Source: Mytilus galloprovincialis | Taxonomy: Eukaryota > Mollusca > Bivalvia > Mytilida > Mytilidae | Length of the DNA: 64,000 bases | Assembly: GCF_965363235.1 (NCBI RefSeq) | Contig: NC_134843.1 | Span: forward strand, 64,953,865-65,017,864 | Direction of reading: 5' to 3' | Shown here: in pieces, positions 55,448-64,000 of the stretch | Layout of the letters: each line of letters opens with the position of its first letter | Position numbering within the stretch: position 1 is the first letter of the stretch | Translations under genes and position numbers: made by a program | The notes under the pieces: model-generated | The model's database searches: none | What the model saw: only the letters and a program-made list of their open reading frames with translations | What the model was told of the DNA's origin: nothing

Positions 55448-55605
55448 GTTTTGTTGGAAAGCGATCTTTTGTAATACTGATTCCCGACAACGTAGCTACT
55501 GTTTTAGATTTTGATCCTTAATTGGCTCTCTCTATCTCCTCGAGTCGGCAGAATCGGACCGGGTGTCACCTGTTTAGTGAGCCATTTGAAGATTTCAATA
55601 CAATT
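55448..55605 (+). pseudogene. Possible IgGFc-binding-like exon remnant
   Basis: After the acceptor AATTCTAG, in the same phase as the long exon of the downstream gene, the frame reads GFVGKRSFVILIPDNVATVL, then an in-frame TAA, then LALSISSSRQNRTGCHLFSE. The order of G-R-FV, short hydrophobic strands and a Thr/Ser-rich strand resembles the start of the IgGFc-binding domain at 61583. An R3 repeat begins at once. Weak evidence; it could be another beta-rich module. Confidence 0.35.
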
Positions 55606-55870
55606 GAGAATGGAAATGGGGAACATGTCAAAGAGAAAACAACCCGACCAAAGAGCAGATAATAGCCGAAGGCCACCAATTGGTCTTCATTACACAGCAA
55701 TAAAATCATGCACCCGGGGGTTAGCTTCAACTGACCCCAAAATAAAAATGTGTACTAGTTTAATAAAAATGGACGTCGTACTAAATTTCCAACACTACAG
55801 GATACCTGTGTATGGTCGTAATGCTGCACATTGGTTATGAAAGTAAGACATCATGTCTGGAGTAACCCCC
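55606..55870 (+). repeat. Dispersed repeat R3
   Basis: GAATGGAAATGGGGAACATG, GAAAACAACCCGACC and TGGTTATGAAAGTAAGACAT. Confidence 0.85.
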
Positions 55871-56204
55871 GTCATAAACGAACAAACCAAACAAATAAAA
55901 GCTAAAAGTACATTTTTAAAGATGCAATGAAAGAGGCTACGTTACAAGAAGGATTTTTGATTTTTAAACAGTATTCAAAAATCACCGGAAGTCAATTAAA
56001 CCTGAGGTAGAACCTTAAGTAAAATACTTTGATAATTTATTAATTTATGAATGGCGAATTTCACACATATAAACTCATATCTGGTACATTTTCTTGCTTT
56101 TTTTGGAACAAATTTTTGTATAACTATGTTAGCTGTTGAGAAGGTAAATTGGTAAGTTTGAGCATCTGTCTTGAGTTTAGTCCCTTGCAGGATTCCTATT
56201 GAAA

Positions 56205-56375
56205 ATAAACTCATCATAGATACCAGGACTAAATTTTATATATACGCCAGACGCTCGTTTCGTCTACAAAAGACTCATCAGTGACGCTCGATTCCAAAAA
56301 AGTTTAAAAAAAAAAAAAAAAAAGTAAAATAAAGTACGAAGTTGAAGAGCTTTGAAAATGCTTGAAGTAATATAT
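56205..56375 (+). repeat. Dispersed repeat R4, partial
   Basis: AACTCATCATAGATACCAGG, then GCCAGACGCTCGTTTCGTC, GACTCATCAGTGACGCTCGA and an A-run. Confidence 0.85.
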
Positions 56376-56639
56376 TAAAACGATTAATCGCACATAATTT
56401 ACATCATATGACAAAGATATGGGAATATTATCAGTTAGGTCGTCTTATGTTCTACAGTAAATCCCTTGCCAAGTGTGTTCGGTCCGCCTGGCTATGCGGG
56501 ATATACAAATACAAAACCACGTTCAATCAAACGCATCGCGTAGCGAGAGTGCCACACTCTTTCCATGCACGGAACCATTGCAACAACTCTTTTAATGATC
56601 CTAAGGTGGGCTGATGGATGGCTAAATGGCTGCACCTAT

Positions 56640-56776
56640 CCAATATACCCTAATTTTCTAGTGGTAGTAAACATTTCCAAGACCTTCATCCTGGACATAT
56701 TATTAATTTATTGTCGTTCTGAACATGCATAAAAATGTTGCCACTGGATGATAAGTAACCAACAATCAATCAATAT
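56640..56776 (+). mobile_element. SINE/LINE 3' tail ending in (CAAT)n
   Basis: GTCGTTCTGAACATGCATAA, then TTGCCACTGGATGATAAG and CAACAATCAATCAAT. The same 3' end is common in bivalve retroposons (recognised from memory). A GC-richer unassigned piece precedes it at 56440-56620. Confidence 0.55.
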
Positions 56777-57454
56777 ACGTGTGGAGCGTAAACAAACATT
56801 GATTCACTAAAGAATTGACGTTATGTTACTTTTTGCGTTAAAATGATATATAATGCCCAAGGGGCCAAAGGAAAAATGTTTTTATCAACATGACATTTTT
56901 GGTCAAATTGTTTAGCCCTCACTGCAAACACAAAACTATTCAGCCTTGGATGCTCCGGCTCATTATATTATTACGTATGCTATATCAACATCATGTCACA
57001 AATATCATATCGCACTACCTTTTTTTAACTTTTTTTTCGAGCTTCAATAAAATATTTTGTTAGTCTTTCATAGACAAAACGTGCTCAGTCAGTTGTTGGA
57101 TTTTTTACATCCTTATCTGGCAGTATTCAATTGTACAAAAATCAAGCTTCCAACATCATGAACATTACATACATTGAAAAAGCTTTTTGGTTATTCCATT
57201 AATTTTGTCCTACAAAAATAAAAGTCAGAAAGACCCAACTACAATGTAGGCAACTAATAGTATTACCACGATATACTGATAATGTTACCTCGTATTTCTA
57301 CACACGAAAGGTTATATATAAAGGTCATATAAATACGAATTCATTTGAGATTAAATTATTCATTTGCAAGTAAATAATACTTCAGTAAAAAAAGTTCCTT
57401 TTGACAAATATTAACCAAACTGACAGCTTATACCGAAATATATTTTATATTAAA

Positions 57455-57775
57455 GGTTAACTAGTACGTTTAACCCAGCTGCGTTTGAATGCTTATCCTA
57501 AGTCAGGAGCCTATTTTTTAGTGGTTGTCGTTTATTGGTGAAATTCATTGGTGTTTTCTTTTTTTATGTTTTTATATATGAGATCGTTTAATTTCCTGTT
57601 TTAACTATTTTACACTATTCACTAGTCATTTTGGGACCCTTTCTAGCGTGCTATTTTTTAAGAGTCAATGTTTCGCATTGAAGGCCGGATATTGACCGAT
57701 AATTGTTCACTTTTTATTATATTGTTACTTGGATGGACAGTTGTCTTATTGAAACCCGTACCACATCTCTTTATT
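57455..57775 (-). repeat. Dispersed repeat R2, inverted and diverged
   Basis: Plus strand: TACGTTTAACCCAGCTGCG, CCTAAGTCAGGAGCC, and ACAGTTGTCTTATTGAAACC at the far end. Confidence 0.75.
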
Positions 57776-59300
57776 AAAACTAAAGGTAAACTGACTTCAA
57801 GTGACAACATTTAAGTCCTTAACTACTTTTTGTTATCACTATATCAAAATGTTATCATTTATCTTAAGTAATAGCTCAACAAAGACAAGAAGAAAAGTTT
57901 TGGTATTTACATAAGTAATTGCAAAGTCAACAACATATTTTATTCCAAAGCAGATAACTTCATGTGCTTTTACATTGAAACATTATGTGTGCACTATTCT
58001 ATTTAAAAATTATTTAATCGGTCCTCCGTTGTAAACAAAGACCATACTACAATATATAAGAAATGGATTGCGGTTGTTATATCTTGTCTTTCGGTTATAT
58101 CCTGACAAGGTAAGAAGTTGTTTAAATGTTAGAAGTTCTTTGTAATAACTTCAAAGCTTGATTACAGAGCTAGCGGCAGTATCACGTTTGTAATGTAGAA
58201 ACACAATCAACAGATTGTGTATATATTATTGTAAAATATTCATACTTTCAATGAACGTTTTTTTTTTATCTTTTCATTCCTGAAAATAGCTTTAGCTCCA
58301 ACAAAAGATATATGGGACACTTGTTCGTTCAACTTAGTTATACATAGTTGATATTAGGAAGGAACGTGTACAATTGACATGAACCCAAATAGGATCAAAT
58401 AAACGAATACAAATTCTATAGATGTTTATTGATGATTTTGTAATTCAACCCGTATACGGGAAGTCTTATGGGGTACAATCTGTTCTGAACATGTCGGACA
58501 ATGACTCAGAAAGATTTTAACCAATTTGCATAAAACTTTGGTAATTTGTTCATATCTATTGAAGTGAGCTCCCTTTTGATTTTTATAAACTTTATATTGT
58601 CGTTTTCTGAGTTATAGGGTTTAATTCATCCAGTTTTGGACAATAAATCAAAAATGCTTTTAGCAATGTTCATGAAACTTTGATAGATGTTTTATATCTA
58701 TTAAATTAAGCACTCTTTAGTTTTATCATATATTTCTGATATGACATTGAAGAGTTATAGAACTTTATTTATTGCAAAGCCACGGGCGTATGATGCGCTC
58801 ATGGTGCATCTCTCTGTTGAAGTAGCTTTAAACATATGCATGTTAAACTCATCATAATATTTGCAACTAAATATTTTTCATGCTTAATCAAAATTACCAT
58901 GATTACAGATAAAGAGTAAAGCTGCAATTTAGACAAATATCTAACTGCGAATTTTTATATGTTTTAAACAACTTTTTAAGCTAAATATTGAAATAAAAGC
59001 TACTTGAAGTTTTTGATTCTTTTATCAAACCGAGTCTTAAAAATGTCGCCAAAATCTTTCAGTTATGGTCTTGCAAGATAATAATTGAATCTCATGTGAT
59101 AACTATACGAAAATGAATTATAACTGTTTAAGTTTTATACTCAAGCGGCAATTCTCGCCAGGTTTGATGTAGAGTAGTGGAATCTGCCGAGGTTTGTCTA
59201 CATGTTTAAGGGAATACAAGATAGCATTAGTAGTAATTAAACAAACTTAAACGCTAAAGAGGTGAGCAGGTATAACTCATATAAAATACATTATTTTCAG
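57776..59300. other. Intergenic, with a degraded repeat near 58440-58800
   Basis: No gene. 58490-58800 contains two diverged blocks (CATAAAACTTTGGTAATTTG and CATGAAACTTTGATAGATGT) and an end GGGCGTATGATGCGCTCATG typical of bivalve dispersed repeats. The promoter of the gene starting at 59301 should be in or above this stretch but was not identified. Confidence 0.5.
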
Positions 59301-59404
59301 ACTCGTGTACAAGAAAACGATTCAAAAGTATTTACACATCAGAATGATAGATTTGAGTAAGATGTTTGGAGTTATCTGTGTATTAGGTTTGTCTTTCGAG
59401 CAAG
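59301..59404 (+). CDS. IgGFc-like gene exon 1, signal peptide
   Basis: The preceding ATTATTTTCAG is an acceptor, so a 5' UTR exon may exist upstream. ATG at 59344 gives MIDLSKMFGVICVLGLSFEQ, a short basic N-terminus followed by a hydrophobic core, then the donor CAAG|GTAAGT in phase 1. The join to exon 2 makes GPPDNIGREFVV. Confidence 0.72.
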
Positions 59405-62400
59405 GTAAGTATCCCGTAGTTTTGTCTATCACTGGTATGAAATGTTCAATTATCTGCAGTTTATCTTTTCCTTTCATAAACCAGACAATATTGTCTTGTT
59501 AACTGTAAAACATGTTATCCAGTGACATTTCCTTAGTAGTTTTTATAAACAAAAACAAACATTTTCGTTGAAAGACTATTTCATTTAAATAGTAGGTATT
59601 TTCTCCATTCAGACTGAAGAAGATTATACACACCTGCACACTGATATATATAAGTTTAACACTGCCACATTCTGTATTTGCCTGTGTCAAGTTAGGAGCC
59701 TGTAATTCAGCGGTTGTCGTGTGCTGCTATGTAACATATTTGTTCATTGTTTTGTAAATAAATTAGGCCGTTAGTTTTAACTGTTTTACATTTGAGTGTA
59801 TAAGTGTATAATTCTGTGTCATTTTGTCTCTTGTGGAGAGTTGTCACCTCGGCAATCATACTACATCTTCTTTTCTAATATTAAAACTGCAACACAAACC
59901 GGACACAAGTACTAATATAGAGAGTGACATGTATAAATAATTGAAGAAATTACGGATGTTGTATTTCAATATTGCACAATTTAACGATGAAATAGAGAAC
60001 GGAGCGAAAAACTACCCCATAATATTCCCTTTATTAAGCAACTATTAAATCGTAATAGGGAGAATGAATGGATTAAAATATTCATACTACAGACACGAAA
60101 TTGCAATTGTCATGTTGATAGCTTAAAAGTATCTCATAGAAATTCATATAAAGTGTCCGTTGTTATTTTTTGGTTAACACGTTGTAATGTACTACTATAA
60201 TATTTATTTATGTATTTCTCGAGTATGTGCCGAGTATTCTTGCGTTTTTATGTGATGTAGTCCTGTCATATAGTGTTGTCATTTAACGGCTGTTTGATAT
60301 TGCCATATAAACGGAAGGTTTAGTTAGTTGTGGAATCAGGTCTAATCAATAAAATTGAGAATTGAAATGGGGAATGTGTCAAAGAGACAACAACCTGACC
60401 ATAGAACAGACAACATCAGAAGGGCACCAATAGGTCTTCATTGCAGAGAGAAATTTCCGCACCCGGAGGCGTCCTTCAGCTGGCCCCTAAACAAATATAT
60501 ATTTTAGAGATAAGGAACGCCATACTAAACTCAAAGTATACACCAGAAACTAAAATTAAAAGTAATACAAGACTAACAAAGGCCAGAAGCTCCTGACTTG
60601 GGACAGGCGCAAAAATGCGGTGGGGTTAAACATGTTTATGAGATCACAACCCTCCCTCTATACCTGTAGCCAATGTATAAACGTTAACGCATAACAATAC
60701 GCACATTAAAATTCAGTTCAACAGAAGTCCGAATCTGATGTCAGAAGATGTAACAAAAGAAAATAAAAAAAAATGACAATTATACATAAATAACAACAGA
60801 CTACTAGCAGTTAACTAACATGTCAGCCACAGACTTAAACTGATTGAAAGAACATAACTCGTGTCATGCCAACAACTTGTTTTTAAATAAATGTGTTAAG
60901 TTCTGATGCAAAGACCTTATACGTTAATCAATATTAAAGCCAAAATATGCATTTTCTTTTTTCTTTAAATGTTCTATACCAAGTCGGGATAAGGCAGTTG
61001 TTATCATACAGTCGTTCAAATATACAATGTATGTTGGCGTTTGCTTTTTGTTCCGTTGTTTTCCTCTTACATTTGTATAGTTGGTGCGTTTACCCCGGTT
61101 TTAGTTTGTTATCGGGTTTTGTTTTTTTTAACCGAATTTTTGCTATTGAACAGCGATGCACTACTGTTGCTTTTAACTTAACAAACGCCAAAATATGATC
61201 TCTAACCCTTCAAAGCAGATACTTGCGTAACGTTATGTGTTTATGCTCCATTTATGGGCATTATGTTTTCTAGTCTGTGTGTCCGACCGTTCGTTCGTTC
61301 GTTCATCCTTCCGTTCTTTCATCTGTTCGTTCATCCGTCCATTCGTCCCGCTCCAGGTTAAATTTTATGGTCGAGGTAGTTTTTGATGAAGTTGAAGTAC
61401 AATCAACTTGAAACTTAGTTAACATGTTCCCTATAAAATGCTCTCTCTAATTTAATCCCAAATTAGAAATTTTATCCATTTTCACGGTCCACTGAACATA
61501 GAAAATAAAAGTGCGGATGGGGCGTCCGTGTAATGGGACACATTCTTGTTTTTAATCTGGACAGTTTGGTTTCACTTAATAGGTCCTCCTGACAATATTG
61601 GAAGAGAATTTGTTGTATCTTTTATGGAAACTGATTATTATCTTGGTAATATACATGACATACCTCTTGAATTGTACGTAACAACAACAGAGAAACATAA
61701 GGTTCTTTTTAAAATAACATCACCAAAATGGACACAACCTGCGGTATCATCATATATTTCCGTCTCACCTGGACAAGTTGCCAGGGTTATTATAAGTGAC
61801 GAGTTTCGTATGAGAGGAAGTTTGAAATCTTCTAAAGTACTTCTTGTCAAGTCAGAAGGCGATTTGGTAGTTTATGGAGGAAACAAAAATCACTATTCTA
61901 ATGATTTGTTCTGTGGCATTCCAATAGATGCATTAGGAAATGAGTATTATGCTATGTGCTACGGACCAGCGTTTCTCAAAACACAACTTGGAGTTGCAGC
62001 TACACAGAACAACACTGTGGTTAAAGTAACGCTTCCCAATGCTCCAAATATTACAGTCACATATAATTCAAAGACTTATCACGGAGGCGAAGTCATTACT
62101 GTGAACTTAGATGATATGAAAACTTCCAACTACAAAGTATTGGTGATTTAACGGGTGCTCATATTGAAGGCACTCGCCCTATTGCGGCATACAGTGGTAA
62201 TATTAAAACAAACATAGGAACGGGGAGATTTCAAGACCATCTGGTAGAACAGCTTACTCCAGTTGATACATGGGGGAGAAAATTCATGACAGCTCCAATT
62301 CCAAAAAGAACCGTTGGGGACTACTTTCGTATTGTAGCTAGTGAAGACAACACCGAAGTTAGAATTGCAGGTTTACCATCATTAATTTTGCAAAAGCGGG

Positions 62401-64000
62401 TGACTGGAAGCAAATTACACTTCCATCTAATTCATATAAGTCAATCAATGCCACAAAGCCTGTTTGCATAGCACAGTTTGTTTTAGGTCAAACAGTCATC
62501 AGTTATGAGACTGATGCGTCAATGATGATTATTCCACCATACCAATTGTTCAATTCCAAATATACCTTTGCTACTGCAGAATACTCACATCCGGAATATT
62601 TTCGATATCAACATGAAATTATGCTGATAATCGATTAAACTAAGAAAGACGGGCTACTTCTGGACGAAAAACCATTACCTAAGACAACAAAATGGAACCC
62701 GATTGAGAAAACTTGTATGGTTGGTACATATGTAGACATTCCAAGGGGATTCCATACTATTGTTCACAAAGATTCTTATACCATATTTGGAAGTTATCTG
62801 TATGGTCATGCCTACCATGAATCATATGCTCTTCCCACAGGAATGAGATTAGCAAAGATCAACGCGGTAAGATTTTTAACAAACGTGATTTGCAGGTTCT
62901 GCTTGTTTGTTTATTAGTTATATATTTTTATAAAACTGAGAATGGAAATGGGAAATGTGTCAAAGAGACAACAACAGCCGAAGGCCACCAATGGGTCTTC
63001 AATGCAGCCAGAAACTCCCGCATTCGGAGGAGTCCTTCAGCTGGCCCCTAAACAAATATGTTACTAGTTGAGTGATAATGGACGTCATACTAAACTCCGA
63101 ATTATACAGAATTAACTAAAATAAAAAAGATTATACAAGACTACCAAATGCCAGACGCTTTTGACTCGGGACAGGTGCAAAAATGCGGCTGGGTTTAACA
63201 TTTTTTTTTAGATCTCAACCCTCCTTTATACCTCTTGCCAATGTAGAAAAAACAAACGCACAACAATACGCAAAGAAAATTCAATTTAAGAGAAGTTCGA
63301 GTCCGATGTCATATAGGTAACAAAAGAAACGAAACGAAATAACAATAAAACATTAATTTATATATACATAACAATGTTGACTGTGGTTCCCCTATTTTGG
63401 ACATTCTTAAATATTATCTTTGTTTGTTTTGTTCACACAATGGTGACATCACTGTTGATATAACGAGATTTTATGCTACTATCATACAAGTGAGAGGCTT
63501 AGCTGGCTATAAAACCAGGTATAAACCACCCCTTTCTACATAAAAACTGTCTGTACCAAATCAGGATATCACAGTTTTTATCAATTCGTTTGATGTTTGA
63601 GCTTTTGCTTTTGCTTTTTGATTACGGACTTTCCGTTTTGAATTTTCTTCTGAATTCTACTTTTTGTTATTTTACTTTTTATAGCACAAAATTCGTAGCA
63701 TAGAACCTGTTATGTACATAAAACGTATATTATAACTGTGTAAACAGTAATTTGCAAATAAAGATAAACTATATCTGCCAGATGTCATTGTTACGCGTAA
63801 ACAAGATGATACATAATTGTTATAGTATACTTTAGAAAAAAGTTGAACAACCTGTTACTTTTCAAATCAAAGACACATGATTTTATACTAGTACAATTGA
63901 TATCCAATCATTTGAAATTATACTATTTTTACAGCCATGTACACCTACGAAATCAGTTGATGGTGATGGTTTAGACAATGACTGCGATGGTAAAATAGAT
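59301..64000 (+). CDS. IgGFc-binding-protein-like gene, 5' part, reading disrupted
   Basis: Three exons: 59301-59404 (start ATG 59344), 61583-62866 and 63935 to the window end. Domain order is signal peptide, a long IgGFc-binding-like domain, then the start of an acidic repeat. IgGFc-binding-like domains occur in mucin-like and other secreted proteins, and molluscs have large families, often linked to immunity or adhesion; function here is inferred. Joins keep phase (1, then 0). The long exon needs two frame changes and contains one in-frame stop, so this is a pseudogene or an imperfectly assembled gene. The third exon is clean as far as it goes. The gene continues beyond the window. Confidence 0.8.
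59655..59880 (-). repeat. Dispersed repeat R2, inverted partial (intron 1)
   Basis: Plus strand: GTTTAACACTGCCACATTCT, GTAATTCAGCGGTTGTCGTG and GTTGTCACCTCGGCAATCAT. Confidence 0.8.
60352..60810 (+). repeat. Dispersed repeat R3, long copy (intron 1)
   Basis: GAAATGGGGAATGTGTCAAA at the start. 3' module GCTCCTGACTTGGGACAGGC, then TCAGTTCAACAGAAGTCCGA. Confidence 0.88.
61251..61549 (-). repeat. Repeat R6, solo inverted copy next to exon 2
   Basis: Plus strand: TTTATGGGCATTATGTTTTC, a GTTCGTTCGTTC block, and at the far end GGACACATTCTTGT. It ends 33 bp before exon 2 of the IgGFc-like gene and has no 189-bp array. Confidence 0.85.
61583..62866 (+). pseudogene. IgGFc-like gene exon 2, long IgGFc-binding-like domain, broken
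   Basis: From GPPDNIGREFVVSFMETDYY to the donor CGCG|GTAAGA the sequence follows the IgGFc-binding N-terminal domain: PLELYVTTTEKHKVLFKIT, HYSNDLFCGIPIDALGNEYY, GTRPIAAYSGN, GDYFRIVASEDNTEVRI and KPVCIAQFVLGQ. The first 569 nt read cleanly. The frame then shifts near 62140 (just before DLTGAHIEG) and again near 62393, and a TAA interrupts at 62636-62638 shortly before PTGMRLAKINA. Conservation stays high on both sides of each break, so the damage is recent or partly technical. Confidence 0.82.
62935..63345 (+). repeat. Dispersed repeat R3 (intron 2)
   Basis: GAGAATGGAAATGGGAAATG at the start, 3' module with GACTCGGGACAGGTGC and AATGCGGCTGGGTTTAACA. Starts about 70 bp after the exon 2 donor. 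Confidence 0.85.
63375..63690 (+). repeat. Dispersed repeat R1 (intron 2)
   Basis: GACTGTGGTTCCCCTATTTT, ACAAGTGAGAGGCTTAGCTG and TATAAAACCAGGTATAAACC. Confidence 0.85.
63935..64000 (+). CDS. IgGFc-like gene exon 3 (partial), acidic DGDGxDNDCDG motif
   Basis: After TTTTTACAG the frame gives PCTPTKSVDGDGLDNDCDGKID up to the last base of the window. The Asp/Gly/Asn spacing is that of the calcium-binding loops of thrombospondin-type-3-like repeats, and similar segments follow IgGFc-binding-like domains in mollusc proteins. Phase 0 entry matches the preceding exon. Confidence 0.75.

Overview
The window is A/T-rich, intron-rich animal DNA packed with short interspersed repeats. Its repeat families (such as the one opening GATGTGGTATGATTGCCAAT and the one containing GCCAGACGCGCGTTTCGTC) and its gene content point to a marine bivalve, most likely a mussel (Mytilus or a close relative). 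That assignment rests on recognition, not on a search. Layout: 1-2700 is non-coding, with a higher-order tandem repeat at 1119-1900. 2701-9644 (minus strand) is a nearly complete DIRS/Ngaro-type tyrosine-recombinase retrotransposon with split direct repeats; it carries a gag-like region, RT-RNase H and tyrosine recombinase. 9984-10785 is a small non-autonomous DNA transposon. 11388-35794 (minus) is one intact host gene, a 15-exon transglutaminase of about 770 residues. All splice sites and phases could be traced, the Cys-His-Asp triad is present, one intron is of the GC-AG type, and an alternative N-terminus is possible. Its introns hold most of the mobile DNA in the window: a tRNA-derived SINE, a foldback element, two elements with clear terminal inverted repeats, tandem arrays, and a three-level nest of insertions in intron 3. 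35795-49286 has no recognised gene. It holds dispersed repeats, a 2.8-kb element with hAT-like ends that contains a Penelope-like fragment (40211-43041), and a satellite array with a period near 350 bp (45243-46700). 49287-55605 (plus) is the wreck of a secreted or surface multidomain gene: a von Willebrand A exon with disrupted reading, two tandemly duplicated ShK-like cysteine-rich exons, and a possible IgGFc-binding-like exon. It is interrupted by a LINE fragment (itself carrying a MITE), a palindrome and a second copy of the 350-bp satellite in the opposite orientation. 59301-64000 (plus) is the 5' part of an IgGFc-binding-protein-like gene: a signal-peptide exon, a long IgGFc-binding-like exon with several reading-frame breaks, and the start of an exon for an acidic Asp/Gly/Asn calcium-binding-type repeat. 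The gene runs off the window. The two host gene groups look unrelated in function: a cytosolic protein cross-linking enzyme, and an extracellular recognition/adhesion-type cluster that is decaying or poorly assembled. The main novelty candidates are the DIRS-like element, the palindrome-rich TIR element in transglutaminase intron 1, the 2.9-kb TIR element in intron 2, and the modular relationship among the dispersed repeat families. I found no CRISPR array, rRNA, free-standing tRNA gene or prokaryotic operon.
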